Below, in pieces: positions 20,801 through 32,736 of a stretch of 64,000 nt of DNA. The notes below the pieces were generated by a model that had not been told where the DNA came from, did not search any database, and was given only the letters and a program-made list of their open reading frames with translations. Source of the stretch: Pseudo-nitzschia pungens (taxonomy: Eukaryota; Bacillariophyta; Bacillariophyceae; Bacillariales; Bacillariaceae); contig CM074760.1 in the NCBI GenBank assembly GCA_037355855.1, forward strand, positions 612,501 to 676,500, read 5' to 3'. Within the stretch, counting starts at the first letter, position 1. Each line of letters opens with the position of its first letter. The position numbers were made by a program, and so were the translations under genes.

Positions 20801-21853
20801 ATGGTCTGCCCCCCCAGAAAACTCAAACGATCGACCGTCCTAGCGATCGGCTGCGCCATGACCGTCGCGTGTTCTTCGTCGGCAACGCACGTTGCGGAAG
20901 CATCCTCCCTGGTCCGTCGCTCGTCGCGGTCCAAGGCCAGCACGAAACCGGGCCGGTCCGTCTTTCTCCGCGTCACAAAGGACGGAACCAAGGAGGACAA
21001 GGACAAGGACGATGCCAAAGCAACACCTGCCGCCGTAAGCCAGGCCAAATCCAAATCCACCACCGAAACCATCGACTCCCCCGAGGGCGGCGTCTACGTC
21101 GACAAGCCCGTCCTGCGGGGCAAATTCCACAAGTGGGGAGCCATTCTCTATCCCCCGCTGTTTGGGATCCCTCTCCACCTGCTGGCGATCCGCTCCAGCG
21201 CCGCCGCTGCCGCCGCCGCAGCAACGGCAGCCACCGCGGCATCGGCTCCCCCCCACAACCTGGTGAGGGCCAGCCTCCTCTTTAGCTTTGCGGTCGAGTC
21301 CATCATGGTCGTCTCGGCGACCCTCCACCGGTACCCCTGGAAGACCTACAGGGGCCACGGCATCGCCCGCAAGCTCGACTTCACCGCCATTTTCTTCGGC
21401 ATCGCCTCCCTCTATTCCTCCATGGGCCGGTTGCTCATGGGACACCACCACCTGTGGAAGTCCGTCATCGAGCCGCTCGTCTGGACCTGCGCGATTGTCG
21501 GAAGCCTCCTCAAGTGGAGGTTTCCGAACGCTCCCCCGTGGGCCAACGCGAGCGTCTTTTTGGTCCAGGGATGGGCGACCCTCCCGTGCTTCCCCTTTCT
21601 GGTGAGATCGGCGTCTCCCTCGGAGGCCTCGGGACTGGTGGGGGGAGGACTCTTTGTGACGCTGGGGGCTCTGGCCTACAGCCTGCAGTGGCCGAAAAAT
21701 GTCCACAACAAGGCGCAGCGGGAGATCGTCTTTGGTCCGCACGAGGTCTTTCACGTCGGGACGCTCCTGATGGTGGTGTCCTTTTGGTACACCATGTGGG
21801 TCAACATTTCCTCGTCGGCGGCGTCGTCGGTGGCTTCGTCGGCGGTTGTCTAA
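20801..21853 (+). CDS. PAQR/haemolysin-III-like seven-helix membrane protein
   Basis: 350 residues from ATG 20801. An ATG at 20759 is in frame but lies within CAGTACAGTG repeats and is less likely. After a hydrophilic N-terminus (Lys/Asp/Thr-rich, to about residue 85) there are about seven hydrophobic segments. These start with KWGAILYPPLFGIPLHLLAI and end with VGTLLMVVSFWYTMWVNI. Conserved polar positions resemble the PAQR/Hly-III family: SATLHRYPW near 172, a DFTAIFFG segment, and GPHEVFHVG (His pair near 313-317) before the last helix. In that family, His and Asp residues bind zinc and many members hydrolyse ceramides or sense membrane state. An Ala run (about eight) sits after helix 1. 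No cytolytic role is implied by the family name. Moderate confidence because the motifs are diverged. Confidence 0.6.
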   Translation: MVCPPRKLKRSTVLAIGCAMTVACSSSATHVAEASSLVRRSSRSKASTKPGRSVFLRVTKDGTKEDKDKDDAKATPAAVSQAKSKSTTETIDSPEGGVYVDKPVLRGKFHKWGAILYPPLFGIPLHLLAIRSSAAAAAAAATAATAASAPPHNLVRASLLFSFAVESIMVVSATLHRYPWKTYRGHGIARKLDFTAIFFGIASLYSSMGRLLMGHHHLWKSVIEPLVWTCAIVGSLLKWRFPNAPPWANASVFLVQGWATLPCFPFLVRSASPSEASGLVGGGLFVTLGALAYSLQWPKNVHNKAQREIVFGPHEVFHVGTLLMVVSFWYTMWVNISSSAASSVASSAVV

Positions 21854-23432
21854 CCCGGCCAGAAATGGCGGACGAGGTCGACCGACCGACCGACCAACCA
21901 CCACTTGCAAAGCCAAGCCAAACAATGGCACGTCGATTCTACCAGACTGCGATAGTGCGCAATGACGGACGACCGGAACATCATTCGCTCGTTCGGCAAT
22001 GGAAAAAAATGCCTTTCACCGACCGAACTATATCGCCCGTAGCGTTTCACTGTTCATTGGACGAAGAGTACAAAACACGACGGGAAATATATATATATAT
22101 ATGTATTGATTGAATGACGTGTTTCGGAAGGTTTTTGCTTGGATTGCGATTTGGTGGGGTGAACCCATTGTGGTAGGATTAATAGCAATGGTCTCTATTA
22201 TACTACTACGAAGCACGAAAGCGCAAAACGAAGCGGACGTCGACCGAATGATCGCTAACGTAATGTCGGATGCAGCACACGATTGTAACAATAGCCACGA
22301 AAGATTGACTTCCAATGACCACGCACAGAATCCCTATTCTTTTTGCTTCATTTGCCTGATTGTTTCGTGATGTTAGGATTTTGTGGTTCTAGATTTTCGC
22401 CTTTTCCGAAGCAAGAAGCAGGATTGGTCGGTGGCGGCTCTTTTTTGGAGTGGAATTGACGCTTTGCGCTGCAGTAGACGATACTCTCACTACACTGCGC
22501 AACGCTTCTCGAGGATAGATACAGCGTACGTACGGTTCTTCCAACAAGGATCGAAAGACGTCTGCGGTTTGACGTCTTTTGTTTTTCCAACTCCTATCGC
22601 TCAACGAGGGAAGGGGGTTGGGCTCCAAAATTGCGACGGAAGGAATGAATCCTCTAGCGGAGGACGAGAGTGTTGTACCTCGCGCTATTTGTCCCCAGCA
22701 CGTCGAGAAAACCGGCTTCCTCCTCGGTCGCAGAAACTACGATGCAATACAATGCAATGCAATACAATACAATGCGCGAAAGGTCGATTTGTGGGTGCTC
22801 CATCCGGTCGCTCGCGGGGACGATGGGTGGATGGATGCGCACGAAATCGTCCTTCCGACCGGAGTCATTCGTTCCTCGGATTCAAACACCGCGACGCATC
22901 GAATTCGGTTCGCGATCCGGAACGCACGATGGAAATCGGTCCGCGCTCGCGCCCAAGCTGTTTGAGAGACAAAACGGCGAGAACGCGGCTCCGATGATCT
23001 CAACGATCCCTTTTGACAATTGACAATGGTTCCGTTCGTTTGTGATTTTGTATCTATGTAGTTTGATTTTCCAGCGTTTGCCTTTCCGGATCGTTCGGGC
23101 AGCGCGACATCCCTTCCAAACATCATCAATCAATCAATCATTCATAATATATTATAATAGTGCTATAACATAATATATACGAAGTAGATTATATGCACAG
23201 TGTCCAATGCAATGCCAATCACGAACAACATTATCATTGCTCAGCCGTGCGGTCGGCAATCGTTGTTTTGTCCGTTATGCTACGAAACGCGCGACGACAG
23301 GTGTTTCTGGATGATTCCTCCCTCCTCCCTTCCTTCGTTTACTCTCAGTTCCGTGCTGCATCCGTCCAATTCCAATTCCGATTCTAAGTTCCTCGCAAAA
23401 CACAAACGCAAACAAATAATACTAATTGGTCC
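21854..23432. other. Convergent intergenic region
   Basis: 1.6 kb between two 3' ends. It contains an (AT)n stretch at 22088-22102, AATACAATGC repeats at 22745-22778 and (ATCA)n at 23125-23145. Open frames near 22110-22370 and 22380-23000 lack recognisable content. No GTAAGGTTAC copy. Confidence 0.45.
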
Positions 23433-23639
23433 TTATTCTTTCGTGGCGGCAAATATCTTGGGCGCGACGCACTTGTCGACGCAGTGGTGCAGTTCGTAGT
23501 ACCAAATCTCGCACGTGGCCCCCGGTTTGTTCTTGATTCGTTCCTTGCAGGCCTCGTAGTTGGCCAGTGGCTTGGGACAGGTCGGGACGCAACCCTTGCG
23601 AATGTCGGCCATCTTGTCGACCGGTTCGTCCTCGTCCGA
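23433..23639 (-). CDS. QCR6: Cytochrome bc1 complex hinge protein (QCR6/UQCRH), 3' exon
   Basis: A 68-codon exon with stop at 23433-23435 that starts after an acceptor CAG at 23640-23642. It reads SDEDEPVDKMADIRKGC, then CPKPLANYEACKERIK, then CEIWYYELHHCVDKCVAPKI. This is the hinge subunit of respiratory complex III, which helps cytochrome c dock on cytochrome c1. Diagnostic features are the acidic start, the paired cysteines of a helical hairpin and the near-invariant HCVDKCVAPK(I/L)F end. Plant homologues begin MADEEPVD, so little is missing upstream. A short first exon with the ATG should lie within a few hundred bases, but I could not choose its donor. An internal ATG would give only 59 residues. 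Confidence 0.85.
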   Translation of the reverse strand, partial: SDEDEPVDKMADIRKGCVPTCPKPLANYEACKERIKNKPGATCEIWYYELHHCVDKCVAPKIFAATKE

Positions 23640-24032
23640 CTGTTTTGGCGTGGCGCGGCGCGACGCGGTGCAAAAAAAATCAAATGCGAGTCCAATGCGA
23701 ATCGAATGCCATTCGTCGGTGGCGTCGTGGCGTAATTTGCGTTGCAGTTATTCGGGGAGAAAAAAGATCGCAACGCAAAAGCAACCCGAGAGCGGAACCA
23801 AACGGGGAAGGAGCAATCGAACATAGGAACAAGCAGCGAAGAAAAGAAAAACAAAACCAATGGATTAGCGCGAGGGTGACAACACAAACAATCGTACCAA
23901 GCGCAAGCTCAAGCGCAAGCTCCGTGCACGAACCGGCCCGATTCCGTGGTCGTTTTTCCGCCGCATCCCATTCCGTGCTCCGTCCAACAGCCCGGGCGAC
24001 ACTTCAACTATTTATTTCCATTTTACGGTGCA

Positions 24033-24053
24033 TTCTCTCTCTCTCTCGTGTCT

Positions 24054-24097
<44 letters not shown>

Positions 24098-24098
24098 C
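24033..24098. repeat. (CT)n/(GT)n compound microsatellite
   Basis: Two CT runs separated by CGTGTCTTG, ending in about six GT units. Confidence 0.9.
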
Positions 24099-25044
24099 CC
24101 GACTCATTGGCTACAGTCTCCAAGAAAGCTAACTAGCTAGCTAGTTAACTAACCAACTTGTCGGTTGGTCAGTCAGTCAGCAAGCGAGTTCCGCCGAATG
24201 AATCGATCGCAATCGCAATCGCAATCGTCACCCAATCCTTCCATTCCCTTCCAATGAGCTAATGAGCTAACCGTTGTCCTCGAGGAAGCATTGCAGGCGG
24301 TTTGGCTTGGCTTGGCTTCGCTTCTGCCAACCAACCAACCAACCAACCCGATGCACTGCGATGGAACAGATCCAGGCGCACACAGCATCAACACGGCACG
24401 AATACGGCACAACACGAGACCAATGCCACGGTCCTTTCCATCCAGTTCCCATCGAGAAGCATTCGCTGCTTCAACTCCGGCTTCTCCCGATGCTCCGAAC
24501 CCAAATCCAAATCCAATGCCATCCCATCCCATCCCATCCCATCCCATCCCATCCAATTCGACCCAACCCAACCCAAACCAAACCAACACGCTCCCCCTGC
24601 TACGGTACCCTACTCCCACGGTTTGTGCTTTGGAAGGAGGGGGAAATCGATCGGTTCTTCGGCACGGCTTCTTAAAAAGGATCTTACCATGGTTGCTGTT
24701 TTATTCTATAAAGTCTAGTCTACCAGGCAGGTAGGTTTGGCAGGATGATTGATGATGATGATTCGCTCGTCCGCAACAATACAGTACGGTTTACAGTACA
24801 GGCACGGTATGAATACGATATATGTATTGCTTCCGCTTGCTACGAGGTGTCGTTGGATCAGTGTCCGATACCAGTACACTTACCGTACAACCTCGTACAA
24901 TATCGTACAAAATCGGTTAGGATACTTTCCGTGTTGAGAGTGTGTTGCAGGTTAGCGGAGTTGATTGGCGTCTTTGTTCTTCGCCTCCGTCCTCGTTTGC
25001 ACCAGATGACCGCCGTTCCGTGAATCCGCAGAGTAGGATTACAA

Positions 25045-25054
25045 GTAACCTTAC
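25045..25054 (-). promoter_or_regulatory. GTAACCTTAC decamer
   Basis: Exact reverse-form copy in the divergent gap between QCR6 and cysteine synthase, immediately followed by CGGTAC. Confidence 0.35.
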
Positions 25055-26649
25055 CGGTACAGTTGCAAGTACTCGTAAGGGTTTTAACTGATACGAGTAA
25101 GGTAAGTTGCCGTTCCGTTCGCTTCCCTACCGTTCGTGATTGGTCGCCAGTCCGGAATCGGAACAGTTGGTTGGTCCGTCCAATGATCGCCACCGATGGC
25201 GTCCAGGAATGATGGGGGGGGCGAACGAAAGAACGAAAAGAACGAAAGAACGACGGAGGATCGCGTCCTTGAAGTTCCGCACAATTCTCTGCCCTTGTTG
25301 TGATCGCGCGATTGATGATTTTGATTGATTATTCGGAGCGCTCGCTTGCTCGCTTGCGTCCTTCCAACTTTCTGAAATAGTATTCGTGACTGATTGATTC
25401 CTGAATCGAATCATGATGCTTCCTTCTGTAGTAAAAACCTTAAGAGAGTGGGGTAAAGGTTCATTCATATTATGAAAAAATGTTTTAATAGAGCAATGGT
25501 GTACAAAGGATAATGACAAGTTCTGGCAGAGATGCTAGTACCGCATTGCTAATCAAGATGCTATTACCATCAGTGGGAGGTGTGGTTTGCAGGCTTAGTA
25601 GGAACAGTGCGACGAATGGTGATGCTACTAGTACCAACAGTGCTGCTGGGAGATGGGGGCCAAATGAGTACTACTACTACTAGTACTATGAATTTTGCAA
25701 CTAGCAGAGATAGTACTAGTAACAGCAACAGCGGGGGCTACATTGCCCTACTACTGCTACTACTAGTACTACTAGTACTTCTAGGAGTAGTGCTACTACT
25801 AGCATAGATGCTATTACTATTGCTTAGTAGCACCGTGAGCTTGGTAGTCTTTAGATGCTCATAACCTGCGAAATGTTGTGGTGCCCCTATCTTTTTTTAG
25901 ACGATAGAAACGCTTGAAGAAGTTTTACAATACGAGTGATATTCTTCATTAGTTAAGTTACGTAAGATTACTGTTGATTGATGTTAATTACGGAAACGAA
26001 CGAAGAAAACAAAACAAAGGTTATGAAAGTAAACCTTAATTTACTTCGTGCAAGTTTGAAAGTACACCTAAGGCTTACTCGAACTTGCACAGGTATGAAA
26101 ATCACGACTGGAGCCGATCTCGTCTTGCTGTTGATGAGAGGATTGATGTTGACCAATCAGCGGTGGGGAGCGATCCGCCACAAAGAAAGATCCAAACAAG
26201 TGCTTGCACTTGTACGGTAATCTTACATACCGATGCGAACCGTTCAAGGTCGATACATGCGCCAAAATTGATTGACACTACTCACTCGTAATTAACCGTA
26301 ATCAAAGGACCAAATATCTTTTTGTCTTCTGGCTTTTCGCATCGTTGATGAACGGTCACTTAACCTTACTGTATCCAGGGGTGCCGGAGACATCGCCCGA
26401 GCAATCGCTAGTTCACATCCAATACGAAGATTACTCGTAACGGTACTAGTTTTGAGATTGAGAATACCACCACTACCGGTATCGGTTCCAACTCTTCACC
26501 GAAACCAAAGTACAATAGTTTCCAAATCACTCAACAGGACGCGGCAATCGATTACATACTTCGTATTCCCCAATCTACCGTACTCGTACCCATTCATCCA
26601 ACATCCACCGCATACATATTATCAGTATCATCATCATTATCTCTACACC

Positions 26650-27892
26650 ATGAAGTTCCTCCGTGCCACCGCCCTCCTCATGGCCACCCGCGCCGGAACC
26701 TCCCGGGCCTTTCTCCATTCGCTTCCTTCGCAGCAGCTGGCAGCACGCAACGGCATGATCACTACTAGCAGCAGCAATGGCACCCGCGGTCTCGCCGCCA
26801 AGGCACGCGGAGAGGGCTACGGCGCCCCCCTCGAGAACATTTCCGAGCTCGTCGGAAACACCCCGATGGTCAAGCTCTCGGATTCGTTGACCGGAACCCC
26901 CGGCGTGACCGTGTACGCCAAGGCCGAGTTTTGCAACCCCCTCTCCTCCGTCAAGGATCGATTGGCCCTCTCCATCATCGAGACGGCCGAGAAGGAGGGC
27001 AAGCTCAAGCCCGGCGACACCGTCATCGAGGCCACCTCGGGAAACACCGGGATCGCCGTCGCCATGATGTGCGCCCAGCGGGGATACAACTGCGTCATCA
27101 CCATGGCAGAGCCCTTTAGCGTGGAGCGCCGCAAGCTGATGCGCATGCTCGGCGCCAAGGTCATCGTCACCCCAAAGGCCGGAAAGGGAACCGGCATGGT
27201 CGAAAAGGCCGCCGAGCTCGCCGAGAAACACGGCTGGTTCCTCTGCCACCAGTTCGAGACGGAGGCCAACTGGAAGTTCCACGAGGCCACCACCGGGCCG
27301 GAAATCCTCAACGACCTGAAGTGCATCGACGCCAAGCTCGACTACTGGGTCACGGGGTACGGAACCGGCGGGACCTTTCACGGAACCGGCAAGTACCTCA
27401 AGGAGCACTCGCCCGACACCAAGATCGTGCTGGCCGAGCCGGCCATTGCGGCCCTGATCGATTCCGGAATCGCCACCAAACGCAAGGAGGACGGGTCTCC
27501 CGACGGATCCCACCCGGCCTTTGCGGCACACCCGGTCCAGGGCTGGACGCCCGATTTCATTCCGCTCGTGCTGGAGCAGGGTACTCAACCTCGAGACCAA
27601 GCTCATGGACGAGTACGTGGCGATTCCCGACGGGGCCGCCGTCGCCACCGCCCAGGCCCTCGCCAAACAGGAGGGAATCCTGACGGGAATCTCCGGTGGG
27701 GCCACCGTCTGGGCCGCCCTGGAGACCGCCAAAAAGGCCGAGGAGGGATCGACCATTGTCTGCATGCTGCCGGACACGGGGGAGCGATACCTGTCGACGC
27801 CGCTTTTTGCCAGCATCGACGCCGACATGAACGAGGAAGAACTGGAGATCGCCCGATCGACCCCCAGCCACATTCTGGAACCGGCCGAGTAA
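26650..27892 (+). CDS. Plastid-targeted cysteine synthase (O-acetylserine thiol-lyase), one apparent frameshift
   Basis: PLP enzyme that makes cysteine from O-acetylserine and sulfide. ATG 26650 opens a signal peptide and an SRAFLHS junction near residue 21, suggesting plastid import. The catalytic region has ELVGNTPMVKL near 66-75, SSVKDR with the PLP lysine near 102, EATSGNTGIA near 127-136, and GYGTGGTFHGTGKYL, the phosphate-binding loop. Near residue 310 the frame breaks at GGG 27579-27581. Dropping one G restores LEQV-LNLETKLMDEYV and the conserved tail LTGISGGATVWAALETA, giving 413 residues, a normal length with a transit peptide. If the extra G were real, the last 100 residues would be lost and the enzyme probably dead. 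A consensus error is likelier. The long 5' extension of the open frame upstream of 26650 is not needed. Confidence 0.88.
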
Positions 27893-28955
27893 TGTGATTC
27901 ATTGATAGGAGTAGCAGAGGAAACGACAAAGCAAGGCGGGGCAACGCAAGAGACAGAAAAGGACAGAGCAGGACAGGACAGCAGCATCTACGACGAGCGA
28001 TGTCATGCCATGCATTTCAAACGTTTCAAACATTCACCATCGTCAACGGGACGGAGCAGACGAATGGGTTTTGTCGCGACCCGTCCATTCGATAGATTAA
28101 CAACAACGACACTATAGTCTGCTTTTGTAGTAACGTCGGATTTTTATTTCGTCCAAAAACGATTGATTCTCGATGCCGCAAACGAGTCTTTGCTGCGTGT
28201 ATCTCAAGAGCGCAATTCGCATCTGTTGTTATCGTTTTGTGCTGTGTTGTAATGTGATGTGCTGTGTTCTGTTGCGATGATGCGTTGTATTTCGTGTTGC
28301 GAAACTACGCGTGCTGTACCACTGTGGGAAGGACTCTTTTCCATCGTGCCGGTGGAGATGCGGATTGGAATTTCTCGAGGAGATACCAGAACCACGAAAG
28401 AATATTCATATGGCCTTGCCTCTGTCTGTGCAGAAGAAAAAAAATAACAATGTCTTGTGATGTGCCCGTGAATAAGGAAACGAGACTACAAGTGTGGATT
28501 GATGAATACTACCAACGAAGGAACGAAAGAAGGACGGAATCACATCCAAAGCGCTTCCAGGTAGTGTCAATCCACTAGTCTACCGTCCGTGTGCGTGTCG
28601 CACACTTTCTTCCAATAACAATTGCTATTATGCAAACTAGGAACGCTTGTACGCTGGAACTACTTTATATTGGTCGTTAGCGCTTCCGTTCGTTTTTTTC
28701 ATCTGCAGCCCTACAGTGAATGCATTTACGTGAATTTCTATCTCGAATGCGCTTGCGACAGGTGTGAAGGAACCACCCCAAAATTCCATTCCTTAATGGC
28801 TCTACGGTTTGGACACGGGTACGTGTAATGCTATTCATATATTAAAGCAATATTATGGCAATACATGGCATCGCATGAAATTGCATGGTTTCTCTCATCT
28901 ATTAGGAATATTATTCTTCCCATTGTTATCGTTATTGTTATCATCATCGTCATTG
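27893..28955. other. Convergent intergenic region
   Basis: 1.06 kb between two 3' ends. It has GGACAG-type short repeats near 27960-27985 and TTATCGTTATTG repeats near 28925-28960. No gene or GTAAGGTTAC copy seen. Confidence 0.4.
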
Positions 28956-30457
28956 TCATTTGTGGTGCAGGCCTTCCCATTGATCGACCGTCATGGACTT
29001 GCCGGTCTGCACCCTCAACCACCGCCCATGCAATTCGGCACCGTCGCACTTGGCGACGGCGTCCTTGGCCGCCTTGGGGCTGGCAAAGTAGACCCCGCAG
29101 TATCCCTTGCTCCGGCCCGAGTCCTCGAACCTCGGAAACACAACGGTTTTGACGGGGTGTCCCGCCAGCGACTCGATAAACTCCCGAACGTCCTTCTCGG
29201 TCGTCTCGTAGTTGAGTCCGAAGACGCGGACCGAAAGGGGCTGTTTTTCCTTGCGGCTGCGTTTCTGAAGGTTGGCGTTGGAGTCGCTGCCGTCGCCTTC
29301 ACCGTCCCGTTGTCGCTTTTTCTTCTTGGCAATCTTTTCCAGCGCCCGTTTCTGGACCTCCGGATCGTGCTTGTACGGGCATTTGTCTCCCTTGCGGCAC
29401 TTGCCCTTGGTCTTCCAGTTGATGCAGTCCTTTTCCGACTTGGGAACGGCGTCCGAGGCAACGGAAGGAACAGAAGCAACAGGAGGACCACCACCACCAT
29501 CATCATCACCACCACTCGTTGTCCCGGAATTCCCCGTCCGGGCCTTGATCTCCGGCTCAAAGTCGTGCGAAAAGGGACAGTCGTCGCCCTTGGGGCACCG
29601 TCCCTTCTTCTTGTAGACAAAGCACTTGCCCTTTCGCTTTCGCCTCAGTTGCTTTTGTTCTTCGAGAGTCATGTCTTCTTCCCTCCGGAGGCATCCTCCC
29701 TCTCCGACGTGCCGGAACTTGCACTCGTTGCCGTACGGGCACCGCTTCAAACCCCACAGATAGCACACGTCCCGTCCGGTGGGTCGGGCATCGGATTCGC
29801 CATTTCCGTTCTCGGATGGTTCGGCGTTTGGATTTGCATCTGGATTTTCAGTTGCAGTTGCAGTTGCATCGGCAATGGGAACGTAGGGACGCAGGTGCAT
29901 GGTGTGCAGCCGTTTGGAGGTTCTCTTTCTCCCGCCCTTGATCGTTCCGAGTTTCAGGGCGGCGTCGCGGAATGCAGCGGTGGAAAACGACACAAAGCCA
30001 AACCCACGGTGTTCCTTGTCGGCGTCGGCTTCGACGCCGTCCTTACTCGTTCGTCGTCGTTTCGCGTTTGTCCCCTTTGTCGTGGTTGGTTGGACCGCCC
30101 GCTCGATCGTCGCGGTAACCGTCGGGATGATTCTTATTGTTGTGGTTGCGGTTTTCGCCCGTCTCGTCGTCGTGGGGATAAATAAGTTCCACCTTTTCGA
30201 CAACGGCTGCGGCATTGTCGTCTCCCTCGTTTCCTTCGGCTGCCGCCGCAGCCATTGCCTCCCCTCCCAATTTATCGACGAGAATGCGTTTGACAATCTC
30301 TTCCGTAAACTTTGTGGGGACACGTCCAATGTAGATTTTAAATTCTTCGCGTTCCTCGTCTCCCTCGAGGTTATGTTGTTCTTGTTGTTGTTGTTCTCCT
30401 TCCGTTGCGGACTGAGACACTTGTTGCTGCTGCTGCTCTTTCGTTGTATTCGGTCAT
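28956..30457 (-). CDS. RNA-binding protein with two RRMs and three CCCH zinc fingers, two apparent frameshifts
   Basis: Order: RRM1 (FKIYIGRVPTKFTEEIVKRI, then later HRGFGFVSFSTAAFRDAAL), three CCCH fingers (CYLWGLKRCPYGNECKFRH; CFVYKKKGRCPKGDDCPFSH; CINWKTKGKCRKGDKCPYKH), a Lys/Arg-rich linker, then RRM2 (VRVFGLNYETTEKDVREFI). Such proteins bind pre-mRNA or mRNA; the basic linker suggests a nucleus or nucleolus location. RRM1 is split between two frames. One extra G in GGGG (30072-30075) and one extra A in AAA (30439-30441) explain both shifts and allow the start at ATG 30457. The corrected length is 499 residues. Without correction, the frame holding RRM1 has no ATG. RRM1 also carries an Ala-rich and an Asn/Asp/Arg-rich insertion. 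Target RNA is unknown. Confidence 0.75.
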
Positions 30458-31381
30458 GGTTCGTTGTACTGTATAGGGTAGAGTGGGATAGAGAAGAGTA
30501 CGAGTAGTGCAGTTGTGGGATCATTGACGGATTGTTCCGATTTTCGATGTGGCAGAGAGGGTTGTTAACATTGATTCGAACAGTGTTTTCCGTCGAGTCT
30601 CCGAGTTGTTCTTTGCTATGATCTACTGTATGATACGATTATGATTAAATCTTACCACTTGTATTCGTACAAGTGCACACCGTACAAGTTCAAAGTAAGT
30701 TAGATCACAACATAAAGATCGATGGCTGATGGGAGATGTTGTTCAGCTCTCGGCATGAATTTGGGGGAACAGGAGATCGGAGACTACGAGTAGTTAATCT
30801 TACAGGTAAAAGGTATGTTCTGGTCCGAGTGATTACGGTACGTAGGTCCTACCACTATAATTCAGATCCATTCATCTCATCAAAAAGTGAGGGTCAGCAA
30901 CAACTTTTTGATTTTGAATGGTTGTCGAGGCAAAATCTTGTTGGCACGTCCGTTGTACGGTATGTATGGAAAACAATGGAAAAGAAAAAACGATGCAAAT
31001 CCAATGATTGCAAGGCAAGGAGACAGAAGCATCCCTTTCTTCTTTCTTTGCCCTGTCCATCGGAATCCATCTCAATGATCGCAGGAATCAGAGACTGCTT
31101 GCACAAATGAGTAGATAAAGTTACTCTTACTTAAACGAAAATGCATTCAATCTATTGCCTAGGTCGTGAGAAACGCACTATTCGGTTTCGATGCAACAAT
31201 CTCAGAGTGTAATGCCGATATTCTTATTATTTTTAAAATGTTAGTGTGTCTATGTAACCGGTTTCAGAACCTATTCTATCCACTAACAACGCAGTACGTG
31301 TACCAGTGCGCAACAGCGAAATAAACGTTATTTCTCGAGTTGCCTGTACAGTAACCGTGCAGTCTTATGCATCGGGCTTTT
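30458..31381. other. Intergenic region upstream of the CCCH/RRM gene
   Basis: Contains CTTACC/GTAAG half words near 30650-30700 and 30790-30850 but no exact decamer. No gene recognised. Confidence 0.4.
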
Positions 31382-32736
31382 CTATGAATCTTCTAGTACG
31401 CTTCGGAATCTCCAGACCTGGTGTCCCTCGATCATCGGCTGCTTCTTGTTGGTCGTGGTTGCGGGGTTCCCAACCTCGTGAGAAACCTGAACCAATTCGG
31501 AGACGGCGCGGCGGTCGTTGTTGGGATCGGGATCTGAATCGAATACCAGGGACAAACTCGAGGTCATGACGATTCTACCGGAGGCTCGGTCGACCTCGTT
31601 GATCAAGACCGTGTCCGGAGCCAGTTCCGTGATCACCGTGTAAATGGGACCGCCGCCACTGCTGGTTAGATCGAGACGCATCGAGGGGCGTTCGAGCGAT
31701 CCTCGCTGTCCTCTGCAATGGTGGAAACGAAAATTTCGAGTCAAGCAAATCAGTACTGTGAGAAATAATCATAACGCAAGTCCTAAATGCATCGGACCAT
31801 CCAATGCGGAGGCACAGACTCTCCCAAACGACATCACGCAACACCGATCCCTCCTTCCTTCCTTCCATCATACGGTAATTCCAATAAAAACTGAATCCAC
31901 ACGGTTGTAACGGGGTCTAATCCGCTTCGGACTGGTGCCAGTATAATCTGTAATCAATTGGACAGGACAGGTCGGGACGAGATCGGGGGGCATTTTGTGT
32001 TGATTGGACTCGTACTCGTACACATAATGCATTCTGTCAAATCAAGGGCACGCGTCCCTGTCATACGTAAAGCTCGAAAACCATCCATCATACGGTAATT
32101 CCAATAAAAACTGAATCCACACGGTTCTAACGGGGTCTAATCCGCTTCGGACTGGTGCCAGTATAATCTGTAATCAATTGGATTGGTTTCGGTGTTTTTC
32201 TGTTTCGTTTCGTATTGCAACGCATTCGTCTCGTGAGTGTCGTCGCTGGTTTTTGGTCGAACGTACCTCATTTGGATGTCGCGTCGGTTCCCATTGGGAA
32301 AGACGAGAAAGCTGTTCAATTCCACGGTGTCACCACCGTCCTTCGAGTCGGGAAGATCGAAGCGAATTCCTCCGCGAAGATCCAACGACGCCGGAAACAG
32401 ATCCTGGTCGACGTAACGGCACCGTCCCTCCCACGCAACGCCCGCAATCTTGTTCAGAACGGGAAACATAGGGCCGGCGGAACCGGGCGGCGAAGGATCC
32501 GTGGATGCCGCGTCATCCTCGCTGTTTGACGCTGCTGCTGCTGCTGCTGCTTGCAACTGCCTACGGTCAACACCATGCTGCCGCTTCCAAACAGAGGCAG
32601 CAGGATTGCGTCGGGGTGTGGGAGATCCGACAAATAATGATAATGCGAGTGATTCCGCCACGAGGGAACAGGCAACAGCTACTACCAGCAAGAGCGGCAG
32701 GCAAAATGTTTGGAGTGAAGGGTTCCGAGCCATCAT
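31382..32736 (-). CDS. Secreted or plastid lipocalin-like protein, two exons
   Basis: Exon 1 is 32267-32736 (ATG 32736), followed by donor GTACGT at 32261-32266. Acceptor CAG is just before 31712 and exon 2 is 31382-31712. Together they make 801 bases, 266 residues in one frame, with the junction at QM-RGQRGSLERPSMRL. A signal peptide (LQTFCLPLLLVVAVACSLV) precedes a Pro/Arg and Ala-rich linker. From about residue 100 the protein reads as beta-rich: KIAGVAWEGRCRYVDQDLFP, GGIRFDLPDSKDGGDTVELN, YTVITELAPDTVLINEVDRA, and IEGHQVWRFRSVLEDS at the end. This layout recalls lipocalin-type barrels (DUF3598 or CpcS-like), which bind pigments or lipids, but no diagnostic motif proves it. The leader lacks a clear Ala-Phe, so plastid import is uncertain. 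Confidence 0.55.
31866..32183. repeat. Direct duplication of about 97 bp inside an intron
   Basis: The segment 31866-31961 recurs at 32087-32182 with a single visible difference (CGGTTG versus CGGTTC). Both start CATACGGTAATTCC and end AATCAATTGGA, offset 221 bases. Both lie inside the intron of the lipocalin-like gene, so they look like a recent tandem duplication. Confidence 0.9.

Larger units (their letters stand above)
23640..26649. other. Divergent intergenic region with several simple repeats
   Basis: 3 kb with no gene recognised beyond the missing QCR6 first exon. It contains a (CT)n run followed by (GT)n at 24033-24098, (CTAG)n near 24130-24145, (CCATC)n at 24520-24556, a TACTAG-type block at 25610-25810, and one exact GTAACCTTAC (25045-25054). 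Relaxed GTAAGATTAC-family copies lie near 25966 and 26218. The last 200 bases precede the cysteine synthase ATG. Confidence 0.5.

Noticed and set aside
22110..22370. Possible small membrane protein
   Set aside because: It starts only at TTG, has no ATG near the hydrophobic stretch, overlaps other open frames and sits in an AT-repeat flank.
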